Source: Ilyomonas limi (lineage in GTDB: Bacteria; Bacteroidota; Bacteroidia; Chitinophagales; Chitinophagaceae). From it: 64,000 nt of DNA. Numbering within the stretch: position 1 is the stretch's first letter; the number at the start of each line of letters is the position of its first letter. The position numbers and the translations under genes are program-made. Positions 8,948-18,005 of the stretch are shown piece by piece. A model generated the notes under the pieces. The model did no database searches and had not been told where the DNA came from. It saw only the letters and a program-made list of their open reading frames with translations. The stretch spans positions 240,398 through 304,397 of the forward strand of contig NZ_SZQL01000005.1 of assembly GCF_005233845.1 (NCBI RefSeq), read 5' to 3'.

Positions 8948-9454
8948 TTACTTTATCAGTGTTTGCTCTAATAATTCTTCCAGGTTATTCAAACCCATAG
9001 TAAAGCCGCCTTCAAAGCCCATAGCCATTAATTGTTGCATATCGGCTTCGGTTGCAAATGTAATTTCAACCACCACATCTGTCCCGCCATTACTTGCCTT
9101 AAACTCATTTTTCCAATTGCTTTTTTGAAAATCCGGGCTAGGGTTGCCGTTTTCATCGCAAAAGAAATCCAATGCCTCAAAGCTGCTGCCGGGATTGATT
9201 TTTATAAAATCCACTTTTGACCAATGTTTGGTGTCGTCCGGCCCCACCATCGCGTAGTGCCAATAACCGCCTTCTCTAAAATCCATCGTTTTGGTTTCTG
9301 CTCGCCAGGGTTTGGGTGCCCACCATTGGTCTAAAAGGTCGCTTTCCGTCCAGGCGCGCCATACTTGTTCCGGCGCAGCATCAAAATGTCTGATAATCGT
9401 GATTTTCTTGTTGGGCAAATCTTTGCTGATTTGCAGTTGGTTGTTCGTTGCCAT
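8948..9454 (-). CDS. SRPBCC / AHSA1-family protein
   Basis: A 168-residue protein of the START-like SRPBCC fold (activator of Hsp90 ATPase homologue 1-like). The ITIRHFDAAPEQVWRAWTES motif starts the domain, WWAPKPW follows, and the family-typical C-terminal FTMGLNNLEELLEQ helix closes it. The fold forms a hydrophobic cavity for small ligands; the ligand is unknown. It directly follows an ArsR-type repressor gene (1-bp gap), a pairing seen widely in bacteria, and is probably controlled by it. Confidence 0.88.
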   Translation of the reverse strand: MATNNQLQISKDLPNKKITIIRHFDAAPEQVWRAWTESDLLDQWWAPKPWRAETKTMDFREGGYWHYAMVGPDDTKHWSKVDFIKINPGSSFEALDFFCDENGNPSPDFQKSNWKNEFKASNGGTDVVVEITFATEADMQQLMAMGFEGGFTMGLNNLEELLEQTLIK

Positions 9455-9455
9455 G

Positions 9456-9770
9456 TTATTGGGGTTTTATTTGGTTTAAAACTTTTTCCAAATTGTTGAA
9501 GCGGCTTTCCCATTGCTGGCGGAATTGCTCCAGCCATATATCTACTTCTTTCATTTTTTGAGGATTGAAGTGATAGTAGATTTCTCTGCCGTTCTGTTCT
9601 TGTTTAAGAAGCTGGCATTCCGTAAGAATTTTAATGTGTTTGGATATGGCTTGCCGGCTGCTGTCAAAATGTTCTGCAATAGCATTGGGCGTCATTGCCT
9701 GTAAGGCAATTAAGCTGATGATTGCCCGTCTTGTCGGATCGGCAATTGCCTGAAATACATCTCGTCTCAT
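9456..9770 (-). CDS. ArsR-family winged-helix transcriptional repressor
   Basis: A 104-residue ArsR/SmtB-type regulator. The start is the ATG at 9770 ([15 protein letters not shown]), the standard beginning of this subgroup; a longer frame back to a TTG at 9830 would run across the promoter and operator and is rejected. The recognition helix is in [13 protein letters not shown] and the wing in [11 protein letters not shown]. There is no CxC metal site, which fits the subgroup paired with SRPBCC proteins. It forms a two-gene operon with the SRPBCC gene downstream. Confidence 0.9.
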   Translation of the reverse strand: MRRDVFQAIADPTRRAIISLIALQAMTPNAIAEHFDSSRQAISKHIKILTECQLLKQEQNGREIYYHFNPQKMKEVDIWLEQFRQQWESRFNNLEKVLNQIKPQ

Positions 9771-9783
9771 ACCTTCTTCTTTT

Positions 9784-9831
9784 TGCAACTGTTCGGTTGC
9801 AAATATATGTGCAACTATTTGGTTGCGCAAA
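9784..9831 (-). promoter_or_regulatory. Promoter and operator of the ArsR-SRPBCC operon
   Basis: On the minus strand a -33 TTTG (9828-9831) is followed after 20 bp by TATATTTG (9800-9807), matching the Bacteroidota TTTG/TAnnTTTG consensus. The hexamer GTTGCA or its complement TGCAAC occurs four times in alternating orientation (9784-9789, 9796-9801, 9810-9815, and GTTGCG at 9822-9827). GTTGCA-N8-TGCAAC (9796-9815) covers the -7 element. This suggests autorepression by the ArsR protein. Confidence 0.7.
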
Positions 9832-10050
9832 ATTTATTTTCAATTATTTATTTAATAATGGTTGTTATTTTAAAAAGCAGTTTTCTAATACGATTTTCAA
9901 ATAAGTAGCATAATATACTGCCTATCTCAAAACTCGTAGTTCAACGCTTGCCGCCTATATAAGGTAACCTAATTGAAAGTGGTATAACTGCTTACAAGCG
10001 TATAGGTTAGTGGGGAATTTATTTCAAATATTCATCAGTCTTTCAATAAA

Positions 10051-10083
10051 AACGCTGACAGGACTCTGAACCCTGCCAGCGTT
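10051..10083. repeat. Imperfect palindrome AACGCTGACAGG...CCTGCCAGCGTT
   Basis: The 12-bp arms 10051-10062 and 10072-10083 are inverted with one mismatch. It lies 71 bp after the stop of the TerB-like gene on the minus strand. The outer word resembles the perfect palindrome at 8894-8925 (AACGCCGACGAGG), suggesting a second repeat family. The rest of 9832-10153 shows no gene. Confidence 0.75.
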
Positions 10084-10153
10084 ACACTTGCTTTAAACAT
10101 TAATCATTAAAGTTTTGTGCCCCTTATTTTAAGTTATATATCAAGTCTAAAAT

Positions 10154-10582
10154 TTAGAAAAATTTATTCGCTGCTACCAGCTGTCGTTGCAAAAATATTT
10201 TGCGGGCAATTTCCTGCTCGGTGGCATCAATTTTTAATACAGTACCAATCGTTTTCAACAACTCTTCCTCTCCAAATTCCAGCGCTTCATCACTTAAGCC
10301 CAACTCTAAACAATAGGAATACACTGCCAGTTCGCTCGTAGGGTTTATCTGGCTAATGAGGTCTTGTATATATTGCCGTTCATCTGCAATGGTGTCTTTG
10401 TAAGACCTGTAATGCACCAGTTCGTCTTTGAAGTTGAGGTCTTTCTGTAAGCCCAGTGTTACAAATTTTGCAGATACACTATCTATTTCTGCTTCGCTGA
10501 AGTTGCCATCTCTAAAGCAGCAGTGCAAAAACAAGTGGCAAACTGCTTTATCCGCTGTGTCTATGTAGGTGTTATACATCAT
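10154..10582 (-). CDS. TerB-like domain protein
   Basis: A 142-residue, all-helical acidic protein. The N-terminal half (DTADKAVCHLFLHCCFRDGN followed by an EAEID segment) has the pattern of the TerB/DjlA-like helical fold, in which acidic residues follow a short loop after two helices. The C-terminal half has a second helical bundle (FGEEELLKTIGTVLKI). The function of stand-alone proteins of this type is unknown. No signal peptide. Transcribed alone. Confidence 0.5.
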   Translation of the reverse strand: MMYNTYIDTADKAVCHLFLHCCFRDGNFSEAEIDSVSAKFVTLGLQKDLNFKDELVHYRSYKDTIADERQYIQDLISQINPTSELAVYSYCLELGLSDEALEFGEEELLKTIGTVLKIDATEQEIARKIFLQRQLVAANKFF

Positions 10583-10635
10583 TGGTTTATTTTGTTGTGA
10601 GTATAAACAAGGATAATGCCGGGAGATTTTTGTTG

Positions 10636-10698
10636 TTTAAAGTTCACAGGTTTAAAGTCGGAAGTTCATGAGTTCGCAAGTTTACGGGTTCGCGAGTT
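10636..10698. repeat. Degenerate short tandem words upstream of the TerB-like gene
   Basis: About six imperfect copies of a 9-12 base word of the form AGTTCRCGAG or AGTTTACGGG occur in a row (AGTTCACAGG, AAGTTCATGAG, TTCGCAAG, TTTACGGG, TTCGCGAG). The stretch is GC-richer than its surroundings. No coding function seen. Confidence 0.5.
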
Positions 10699-10780
10699 GG
10701 GGTGAAAGGGTATATAATTAATACTTATTTATTGAACTTACAATTCCGCATTATTCCAAACTCAAACGTTGAATATGAAA

Positions 10781-11635
10781 CTAACTTTCCTCATGTATCA
10801 ACAGCAACGGAATATGGCTGTGAAAAGCCAGTAACTTGGTATAGCTATGATGAAATAAGCTTTGGAAAAAGCCATACTTTTTTGGAATGGCTATTATCAG
10901 ATCAATGTTGTGTTGTGCTGCAAATAGATCAACTGTTTCTTTAAAATTATCGTGTTGTATTGTATGATAATCGGCTGCAACGTCGTGTAATAAATTCTTT
11001 AAAATTGCGGCTTGCTGTAAATGCTCCTGTGTTTCTGCATTAGCATCTACATGCAATACATGCAGGTGCGCATTGGTAGCACCAAGTATGTTTTTGAGTG
11101 ATGCTACAGGTACGCTTTCCGCTACATTTTTGTAATCGCAGGTAAATAAGATTTGTTGTATAGGCCTGTATGCTGCATTACGTGGCACAATGATTACCGG
11201 TGTTATAACATGTTTGGCTACATCCAGGCTGTTGCTGCCCACCAATGCTTCACTCAATCCATCTGCTTCGGAAATGCCCATTACAATCAATGCAATGTTC
11301 TGCGACCGACAAATTTCTGCAACACCTTCGGACAGTAAATTAAATTCGCTAATGGTTTCCACTGCAATATCGCTGCCGTAGGATTCGGTGATTTCCTGCT
11401 TTAATCTTTCTAAATGTACTTTATTGCTTTCTGTCAGACTCTCCATGTCGTACAAGCCTAAGGTATTAAAGTTACCATCGGTAGTGATGCTTATAGAATC
11501 TGCAGGCACCGGTGGTTGAAAGGCATTGTACAAAATGATTTTATCGGCTTCTATTTGTTTTGCTAAACCTAATGCATAATGAAGTGCATTTTTGGCAGCA
11601 TCAGAATAATCAACCGGAACAAGCATATTTTTCAT
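10781..11635 (-). CDS. Universal stress protein with two UspA domains
   Basis: A 284-residue cytosolic protein with two tandem Usp domains. The first starts MKNMLVPVDYSDAAKNALHYA and ends with MGISEADG...LVGSNS and PVIIVPR, close to the G-x2-G-x9-G(S/T) ATP-binding pattern. The second (about 155-284, from IQQILFTCDY) lacks a clear glycine motif, ending in SHIPLLLIHE. Such tandem Usps are common in Bacteroidota and linked to stress and redox survival. Single-gene transcription unit. Confidence 0.88.
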   Translation of the reverse strand: MKNMLVPVDYSDAAKNALHYALGLAKQIEADKIILYNAFQPPVPADSISITTDGNFNTLGLYDMESLTESNKVHLERLKQEITESYGSDIAVETISEFNLLSEGVAEICRSQNIALIVMGISEADGLSEALVGSNSLDVAKHVITPVIIVPRNAAYRPIQQILFTCDYKNVAESVPVASLKNILGATNAHLHVLHVDANAETQEHLQQAAILKNLLHDVAADYHTIQHDNFKETVDLFAAQHNIDLIIAIPKKYGFFQSLFHHSYTKLLAFHSHIPLLLIHEES

Positions 11636-11675
11636 GAAGGAAGTTTTAATAAAAGTGAAACTGCTATGTTGATTT

Positions 11676-11766
11676 TTTCACCGAAGAGGACTTGAGTAAA
11701 TAGAGTTTGCATGAAGGTTAATCCGCTTAATGTAAACTCTAATTTCTCTTGTTCTCTGCGGTGAAA
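11676..11766. repeat. Palindromic repeat TTTCACCG...CGGTGAAA after the thiolase gene
   Basis: Outer arms TTTCACCG (11676-11683) and CGGTGAAA (11759-11766) are exact; further in, AGAGTTTGC and GTAAACTCT also pair. It abuts the thiolase stop codon at 11768 (minus strand). Related but degenerate stretches with CTCTGCGGTGA or CACCGC words occur near 37430-37525 and 18966-19017. Confidence 0.65.
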
Positions 11767-11767
11767 C

Positions 11768-12946
11768 TCACTCTATATTTTCAATCACCGCCGCAATACC
11801 CTGACCGCCACCTACGCAGGCTGTTACCAAGCCATATTTTTTTTGTAATCGCTTCATGTCATTCAATATTTGTATCGTCAGCTTAGCACCGGTACAGCCT
11901 AATGGATGTCCCAATGCAATAGCTCCACCATTAATATTCACTATCTCTGTATTTAAATTAAGTTCATTAATAACAGCAATAGATTGCGAAGCAAAAGCCT
12001 CATTTAATTCTATTAACGCTATATCATTCAGGCTCATGCCAGCTTGCTGCAATACTTTGGGCACTGCGGCTACCGGGCCAATGCCCATGATGCGCGGATG
12101 CACGCCTGCACTGGCACAATTTACCAGTCGGCCGATAGGTTGGATACCTAATTCTTTTACCATCCGTTCGCTCATCACCATTACAAAGGCAGCACCATCG
12201 CTCGTTTGCGATGCATTACCTGCTGTTACGCTACCGTTTAGTGCAAAGGCTGGCTTTAATTTAGCGAGCACTTCGGGGGTCGTATCAGGGCGCACGCCTT
12301 CATCGGTATCTACTACATAACTTTTTGTTTTACGCTTGCCTTTTTCATCTACATAAACCTGCTCTACATTTATGGGCAAAATACCTCCTTTAAAATAGCC
12401 GTTTGCAATCGCATTCGCTGCTTTTCGGTGCGATGCAGTAGCAAATTCATCCTGTGCTTCGCGGCTTACGCCAAATTCTTTAGCTACGGCTTCAGCGGTT
12501 AAGCCCATACTTAAGTAATAGTCGGGTTCGTCTTTGGCAATGTTGTACGAAGGCACGGTTTTCCAGCCGGCAGTAGGTACAAGGCTCATGCTTTCGGTGC
12601 CGCCGGCAATAATACATGCTGCCATGCCAGTGCGTATTTTGGCAGTTGCTATTGCAATGGCTTCCAATCCACTGGCGCAGTAGCGATTGATGGTGATGCC
12701 CGGTACCTCTATACCTAATGCTTTTGCCGCGATAATACGTCCGAACTGTAAGCCTTGCTCCGCTTCGGGCACTGCATTGCCAACAATTACGTCGTCTATG
12801 CGTTTGGTGTCCAATTGCGGCATTGTTGCCATCAATCCTTTTATTACTTCTACGGCCAAATCGTCGGGGCGGTAAAAGCGAAAGCCACCTTTTTTAGCCT
12901 TTGTAACCGCTGTACGAAAACCGGCTACGATATATGCTTCCTGCAT
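11768..12946 (-). CDS. Acetyl-CoA acyltransferase (thiolase)
   Basis: A 392-residue thiolase that forms or cleaves beta-ketoacyl-CoA. The catalytic cysteine is in NRYCASGLEAI, the His-containing motif is NVNGGAIALGHPLG (seen as NINGGAIALGHPLG), and the second active-site Cys is in VTACVGGGQG. Length and motifs fit FadA-like acyl-CoA thiolases more than the short biosynthetic type. No hydroxyacyl-CoA dehydrogenase/hydratase gene is adjacent, so whether it serves fatty acid oxidation or acetoacetyl-CoA synthesis is open. Confidence 0.93.
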   Translation of the reverse strand: MQEAYIVAGFRTAVTKAKKGGFRFYRPDDLAVEVIKGLMATMPQLDTKRIDDVIVGNAVPEAEQGLQFGRIIAAKALGIEVPGITINRYCASGLEAIAIATAKIRTGMAACIIAGGTESMSLVPTAGWKTVPSYNIAKDEPDYYLSMGLTAEAVAKEFGVSREAQDEFATASHRKAANAIANGYFKGGILPINVEQVYVDEKGKRKTKSYVVDTDEGVRPDTTPEVLAKLKPAFALNGSVTAGNASQTSDGAAFVMVMSERMVKELGIQPIGRLVNCASAGVHPRIMGIGPVAAVPKVLQQAGMSLNDIALIELNEAFASQSIAVINELNLNTEIVNINGGAIALGHPLGCTGAKLTIQILNDMKRLQKKYGLVTACVGGGQGIAAVIENIE

Positions 12947-13135
12947 TTATTATTTATTTTTTGTGTAGTAAAAATAAGCAATTGAGGCCGTGTGAATGGT
13001 GTAAGGGAAGTTATATTTACAGGAGCAGTTTGTATAATTTATTACTGCAGGCCGTGCTGAGGAAAAGCTTGGTAACCAATACATACGTTTATAAGGTGTA
13101 AGCATTTTCAAGCTTAAAAAACGATATTAAACATA

Positions 13136-14536
13136 TCACTTTCCAGGTGCGCCATAGCCTTTGGCTGCATCGTCCAGCACCAGCACCCAATCGTTCTCAA
13201 CGCCGGTAGTTGGCGGTGTAGCAGTAATAGTTCCCTGGGCTGTATTAATAGCAGCTTGCTGTGCTTTGCCATCCTGTGGATTGAACCACCAGGCAATCAA
13301 ACGCTGCGGCAAAGCAGCCGTATTAATCGTAACCGTTTTTCCAACCGGCAAATAAATCATGGCATAACTATTATCCCTTCCACGAAACGCTTCTATATGT
13401 TCGCCTTTAATACCTAAGCCACCCGCCACCAATAAACTATCGGGTATGCGCCCCAATGCGGGTCTGGATTCCATCAACCTGCGTAAGTATCCCACCTGGT
13501 AAGCACCGGGACGATCCATTGCATTGATCCAGCCACGGTCGGGATAATTAATTGTTTCTTCCCGCGCATTCATAAATTGCCAGATAGCATGATGGCCATA
13601 CGTAACGCCACAAGCACCTGCAAACACCGAACGATACGTTTGCTTGCGCACATCGTAAGCACGATAATATCCATTATCCGGGTTCCATTTAGGCCAGGGA
13701 TTCACCGGGTGGTCTTCATAGTTGGGCTCACCATCCAAAGTAGGTTTTGTGGGTGTGTAACTGCGGTCACGTTTTACCAAATCCCAGCAGGCTACATCGT
13801 GCCCGCTGCCATGTCCCGATTGAAACATATTCATATCCAGCCAGGGCTCGTGGTGTATCCATTGCGAAGTGGAATTATCGCCACCGGATGGATGATAGGT
13901 GATAAAGCATTGGTGATCCGTAGCTTCAATAATGCCTCTTGCCATGGCACGCCATACCGGGCGCCAGTCGTTGCTGTCTTGTACTGCCGGGCGATCACCG
14001 CCTAAAATCCAGATAATATTTGGCTCGTTTTTATAACGATTGCCAATCCATTTGCCATAAGTATAAGCATTTACACTATCAAACACCACCGGACCTGTGC
14101 CCCACATCTTCGTTACTTTATCGCCCCATGTGGGCAACAAACCAATAAACAAATTGCGTGCTTTTGCCATGTGAATAACACTGTCCATTTCAGTGAAATA
14201 TTTTTCGTTCGGTTGGGTTGGATCTAAGTTGTTTAGCGGTACTTCACCATATTGATTGGGCTTGCGCAAGCCATCAAACTCTGCTAAGGCTACTGCTTGT
14301 ATAACGGTAAAACCTTTGGCAGCGCGGTTATCCAAATATTGTTTAGCTTCTTCTAAGTTCAGCCGGTGAAACAGCTCCCAACCCGTATCGCCCAGCCAAA
14401 AGAAAGGTGTGCCATCGGCAAACTGAAGATAGTGCCCGTCTTTTGTTACTTGTAATCGTCCGTGCCCGAATAAAGATTGTGCAGATAAATAGGTGCAGGA
14501 AATAAGGATACTGAAAATAGTAATAAGCAATCGCAT
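13136..14536 (-). CDS. Secreted DUF4038-type glycoside hydrolase (GH140-like)
   Basis: A 466-residue exported protein with a Sec signal peptide (about residues 1-19, ending LSAQ). It starts its domain with [24 protein letters not shown] (quoted in part: [16 protein letters not shown]), the signature of DUF4038 TIM barrels, which include apiosidases of family GH140. The motif WILGGDRPA and the later [15 protein letters not shown] contain candidate acidic catalytic residues. The C-terminal about 90 residues form the small beta domain usual for the family. The substrate is probably a plant or microbial glycan; apiose specificity is not proven. Confidence 0.8.
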   Translation of the reverse strand: MRLLITIFSILISCTYLSAQSLFGHGRLQVTKDGHYLQFADGTPFFWLGDTGWELFHRLNLEEAKQYLDNRAAKGFTVIQAVALAEFDGLRKPNQYGEVPLNNLDPTQPNEKYFTEMDSVIHMAKARNLFIGLLPTWGDKVTKMWGTGPVVFDSVNAYTYGKWIGNRYKNEPNIIWILGGDRPAVQDSNDWRPVWRAMARGIIEATDHQCFITYHPSGGDNSTSQWIHHEPWLDMNMFQSGHGSGHDVACWDLVKRDRSYTPTKPTLDGEPNYEDHPVNPWPKWNPDNGYYRAYDVRKQTYRSVFAGACGVTYGHHAIWQFMNAREETINYPDRGWINAMDRPGAYQVGYLRRLMESRPALGRIPDSLLVAGGLGIKGEHIEAFRGRDNSYAMIYLPVGKTVTINTAALPQRLIAWWFNPQDGKAQQAAINTAQGTITATPPTTGVENDWVLVLDDAAKGYGAPGK

Positions 14537-14682
14537 AGAAAAAATATGAAGTGATTGTGGTTAATATTCTAAAATTGAAATTAATTGATGTGCGAAATAA
14601 AAGTAACCCATTTACGATTTACTGATGCAATACATTTAAACGTTTATTCTTATAAATGAATCAATAACGTGTAATGCTCCAT

Positions 14683-15987
14683 TTACTCCAACGCCAATGC
14701 AACAATCGCAAACACATCTATAATAATCAGTGTAACACTCACTTCTTTGCTTTTACCCATCACCAGTTTAATAGCCGTCCACGACAAAAAGCCCCAAATA
14801 ATTCCCTGTGTGATGGAATTAGTGAAAGGAATGAGTACCATCGCTAAAAATGCAGGTATTGCATCGTCTAATTGCAGCCAGTTGATTTTGACCACCGGCT
14901 TTACCATAAATACACCTACCAGCACCAATGCCGGCGAAGTAGCAATAGAGGGCACTACGGATAATAGCGGTGCTAAAAACAAAAAAGGTAAAAAAAGTAT
15001 TGCACCAGTCACGGCTGTTAAGCCAGTTCTGCCGCCCGCTTCTATGCCTACTGCCGATTCGATGTAAGCAGTTCCGGGACTGGAGCCTACTAATCCTGCT
15101 AAGGTAGTAGCTACGGCATCGGTCAGCAAAGCACGTTGTACATTTTTCGGCTCTCCGTTTTCATCCAGCAAATTGGCAGCTTCAGCAAGCCCTACAAACG
15201 TAGAAAGACTATCGAACATATCGGTAAATACAAAAGCAAAAATAACCGGTGCTATTGCCCATTGCAAGGAGTGTATAAGATCGAGCTTGAACAGAAGTGA
15301 AAAGTCTGGTGCTGCAAACAATCCCTGCCAGTTAATTAACGGTGCTGTATCCAATGCCCACCATCGACCCATCGGGTAAGCAATTAATGTAGTAAAAAGA
15401 ATTCCCAGTAAAATACCTCCCTTCACTTGCCTGATAACTAATATAGCCGTTATCAGTAAACCGGCAAGAAAGGTAAGAAGGGCAGGCGTGAGCCTGCCAA
15501 TACCAACAATTGTTGCAGGATTAGCTACAATAAATTTTGCATTGGCAAAACCAATCAGGGTAATAAACAAACCAATACCGGCAGCAATAGCATAGCGCAA
15601 CGGGCGCGGAATGGCCTTAACAATATAAGTGCGGATGTTGAATACAGATAGTATAAGAAATAAAATGCCTGCCCAAAACACGGCGCCTAATGCAACCGTC
15701 CACGGCACTTTCATACCCAATACGGCAGTAAAGGTGAAGAAGGCATTCAGCCCCATACCGGGTGCCACGAGTATTGGATTTTTTGCATACAAACCCATCA
15801 TCAGGCTGCTGAAAAAAGACACCAGCACTGTAGCTGTCAATACGCCTGAAAATGGTAAACCTGCCTGGCTAAGAATAGAAGGATTAACGATAATGACATA
15901 CGAAGTAGCTAAGAAAGAAGTAGCGCCAGCCAGCACTTCGGTTTGCCAGGTCGTTTTGTTTTTCGTTAGCTCAAAATAAGATAGCAT
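14683..15987 (-). CDS. NCS2-family purine permease (AzgA/PbuG-like)
   Basis: An inner-membrane hypoxanthine/guanine/adenine-type permease with about 12 to 14 hydrophobic segments. I choose the ATG at 15987 (MLSYFELTKNKTTWQTE), the normal family start; an upstream ATG at 16029 adds 14 unusual residues. The motifs TSYVIIVNPSIL near the start, APGMGLNAFFTF in helix 3 and FVFTDMFDSLSTFVGL and SSPGTAYIESAVGIEAGGRTG (quoted in part) are typical of AzgA-like transporters. No purine riboswitch was recognised in front of it. Confidence 0.9.
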   Translation of the reverse strand: MLSYFELTKNKTTWQTEVLAGATSFLATSYVIIVNPSILSQAGLPFSGVLTATVLVSFFSSLMMGLYAKNPILVAPGMGLNAFFTFTAVLGMKVPWTVALGAVFWAGILFLILSVFNIRTYIVKAIPRPLRYAIAAGIGLFITLIGFANAKFIVANPATIVGIGRLTPALLTFLAGLLITAILVIRQVKGGILLGILFTTLIAYPMGRWWALDTAPLINWQGLFAAPDFSLLFKLDLIHSLQWAIAPVIFAFVFTDMFDSLSTFVGLAEAANLLDENGEPKNVQRALLTDAVATTLAGLVGSSPGTAYIESAVGIEAGGRTGLTAVTGAILFLPFLFLAPLLSVVPSIATSPALVLVGVFMVKPVVKINWLQLDDAIPAFLAMVLIPFTNSITQGIIWGFLSWTAIKLVMGKSKEVSVTLIIIDVFAIVALALE

Positions 15988-16090
15988 ACAAAAGCTGGTT
16001 GAAGCCGGAAGATAGGTATAGAAAAGCACACTGCCTGTTTTCTATAGCGGTTTGTATTTTAAATGCAAACAACAAACTGCTAAACACCGG

Positions 16091-16708
16091 TTATATAAAA
16101 CGCATCAGTTGCGTGAAGTCATTAATTTTTGGCAATGCCATTCCATCGGGTTGAAGGTTGTATTTATCATACACTATGGCATCTATGCCAAGGTCTTGCG
16201 CTGCTTTTATTTCGGAGTGCAGGTCGTCGCCAACTACCAATACTTCATTAATGTGATAGCCATGTCTTTGTATGATAGCTGCAAAAACATCCTTCTTGGT
16301 GGTAGCTGATGTTGCCGGATCAATAATGTGGATTTCTTTGAAGTCTTTGCTAATGTTCATTCCATCAATCTTGCTTTGCTGCAACTGCATAAAACCGGTA
16401 GTAACCAGGTATTTTTCTAAGGTAATGTTTCTTGCTGCTTCGTAATCGCTGAAGTATTGAATAGGCTCTTTGTAGCTGATATTAGAAAGCAGTTCCATTC
16501 CTTGTTTCGTCAATGCTTCGCTGAAATGATACATAGCCGCAACCACCTGAAAAGGCTTACGCATAATTTCCGCTTTAATTGCTTCAAAGTTATCATCGTG
16601 TGCGCCGCTTTCTTTTATATATTGAAACAGTGGAGCAAATAATCCATCGGCAATAGTGGGCACGCCATATATCGTATTATCCAAATCGAAAATGATTGCT
16701 TTTTTCAT
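16091..16708 (-). CDS. HAD-superfamily phosphatase
   Basis: A 205-residue haloacid-dehalogenase-like hydrolase. Motif I is FDLDNTIYG (nucleophile Asp8 and Asp10), motif II is VTTGF, motif III Lys lies in ATTKKDVF and motif IV is VVGDDLHSEI. An alpha-helical cap is inserted after motif I. The substrate, probably a small phosphorylated metabolite, is unknown. Confidence 0.85.
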   Translation of the reverse strand: MKKAIIFDLDNTIYGVPTIADGLFAPLFQYIKESGAHDDNFEAIKAEIMRKPFQVVAAMYHFSEALTKQGMELLSNISYKEPIQYFSDYEAARNITLEKYLVTTGFMQLQQSKIDGMNISKDFKEIHIIDPATSATTKKDVFAAIIQRHGYHINEVLVVGDDLHSEIKAAQDLGIDAIVYDKYNLQPDGMALPKINDFTQLMRFI

Positions 16709-16901
16709 AGTGCTTTGCCGTATCTGCTGCGCTGGTTGAATGTTGTAATGACTGATCTTTTTGCAAAAGTATAATAGAAGTAACAGCTTCGTTCATCTTA
16801 GTAATACTGCTCATTTTTTCTGCTAACTTTTTATGGCTTTTGCAAAAACCACCACAACTGCAACAGCTCTTTTTTATTTCGCCTTGTATTATTGTACACA
16901 T
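16677..16901 (-). CDS. Possible small Cys-rich protein overlapping the HAD gene start
   Basis: A 74-codon frame starting at the ATG at 16901. The N-terminal third contains CCSCGGFC, a tight cysteine cluster; the rest is polar and helical. It overlaps the HAD start by 32 bases in another frame. A longer version starting at 16973 is unlikely because it would run through the terminator at 16921-16956. No homolog recognised. Confidence 0.3.
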   Translation of the reverse strand: MCTIIQGEIKKSCCSCGGFCKSHKKLAEKMSSITKMNEAVTSIILLQKDQSLQHSTSAADTAKHYEKSNHFRFG

Positions 16902-16920
16902 ATAATAAGTTTTAAAATAA

Positions 16921-16956
16921 AAAGAACAGCAACAACATTTGCCATTGCTGTTCTTT
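16921..16956 (-). terminator. Intrinsic terminator of the PhyH gene
   Basis: AAAGAACAGCAA (16921-16932) and TTGCTGTTCTTT (16945-16956) are exact inverted arms. On the minus strand the hairpin follows the PhyH stop by 17 bp and is continued by TTTATTTTA. Confidence 0.85.
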
Positions 16957-16973
16957 AAATAGATTTTAGACAA

Positions 16974-17951
16974 CTACCATTTATCCAAACCCAGCAGTTT
17001 TCTTCCAAGTTTGGTTAATACGGCTGTCTGGTATTTAGTGCGTTCCCATCCGCGCGGATCGCCGGGAAACGCATAGCCTTCGGGTGCTTTTCTTTCCATC
17101 CACGACGAAATGCGCCACTCGCGTAATGCTTCATTATCTTCCTCTGCCGGCATCATCGAAATGTATTGTGCCAGGCGTACTTTGTTGACGCTGTTGTTGG
17201 CGCGTATGCCATGCGGTAGCAAGCTGTTGAAGATGAGTAAATCGCCGGCATTCATTTTTACTTTCACGATTTCAAAGCCGGTTACATCAGGCTTAAAATG
17301 ATCCCGGTTTTCGGGTTGTCTCAACTTCCAGGTGTCATACGTTCTGTACAACTCGGGCACACATTGAAAACCGCCCATATTTTCGTCATTCTGGTCTGCC
17401 AATGCAAGCACGCCCTGCACATTTTGTGGCTTTGTTTCGGGATCGTAATCCCAATGAATAAAACCTTTGTATTCATAACCGGGGCGGATAGGTAAGTTGA
17501 GGTTTGCTCTATCAATTGTTACCCACAACTTTTCGGTTCCCCAAATATCTGTAAATGCCTGATGCACCTTTGGATATTGACGGTTATCCCATAAGTATTG
17601 ATGATTATATACTTCCACCATGCCGGTATTGGTCAGTTCTTTCATCTTCATTTCGGCACGTGGTGGTGCATACCAGGTTTCGGGATTGTTAGGGTCTTTT
17701 TCTTCAAACTCCCACAAGAAATCGGCAAGCCGTTTTGCCTGCTCTTTGGGCACTGCATTTTTAATAACGATGTAGCCGTTTTCAATCCAAAATTGCCAGT
17801 CTTCTTCGCTTAATATTTGCAGTGGTTTGCCGTTGCTGCGGTCGTTCAGTTTTACTTTGCTGCTCTTGGAGGTAGATGGATTGCCGGGAATGTCTTTGTG
17901 TGCGTTTGTTATAGCTGGTGCCATGGTGGGCGCCATTGTTGCTGTTTCCAT
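16974..17951 (-). CDS. Phytanoyl-CoA dioxygenase (PhyH) family protein
   Basis: A non-heme Fe(II)/2-oxoglutarate dioxygenase of the PhyH family, about 325 residues from the ATG at 17951 (METATMAPTMAPAI). The longer frame from 18011 would run into the AraC regulator's promoter region. The metal triad is visible as HWDYD (His and Asp) and the distal His in LLPHGIRAN; Arg of SVNKVRLAQY likely binds 2-oxoglutarate. The N-terminal 45 residues are low-complexity. It is divergent from an AraC regulator that probably controls it. The substrate is unknown. Confidence 0.87.
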   Translation of the reverse strand: METATMAPTMAPAITNAHKDIPGNPSTSKSSKVKLNDRSNGKPLQILSEEDWQFWIENGYIVIKNAVPKEQAKRLADFLWEFEEKDPNNPETWYAPPRAEMKMKELTNTGMVEVYNHQYLWDNRQYPKVHQAFTDIWGTEKLWVTIDRANLNLPIRPGYEYKGFIHWDYDPETKPQNVQGVLALADQNDENMGGFQCVPELYRTYDTWKLRQPENRDHFKPDVTGFEIVKVKMNAGDLLIFNSLLPHGIRANNSVNKVRLAQYISMMPAEEDNEALREWRISSWMERKAPEGYAFPGDPRGWERTKYQTAVLTKLGRKLLGLDKW

Positions 17952-18005
17952 ATAGCGTATTTTATTGTTGTTTGAATAACACAAAGCTCTGTTTATAAAC
18001 AGCCG

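Noticed and set aside
9771..9830. N-terminal extension of the ArsR protein from a TTG
   Set aside because: It would translate across the promoter and operator, and the family starts at [15 protein letters not shown].
16030..16090. Purine riboswitch in front of the NCS2 permease
   Set aside because: No purine-aptamer core sequence could be found in the short upstream region.
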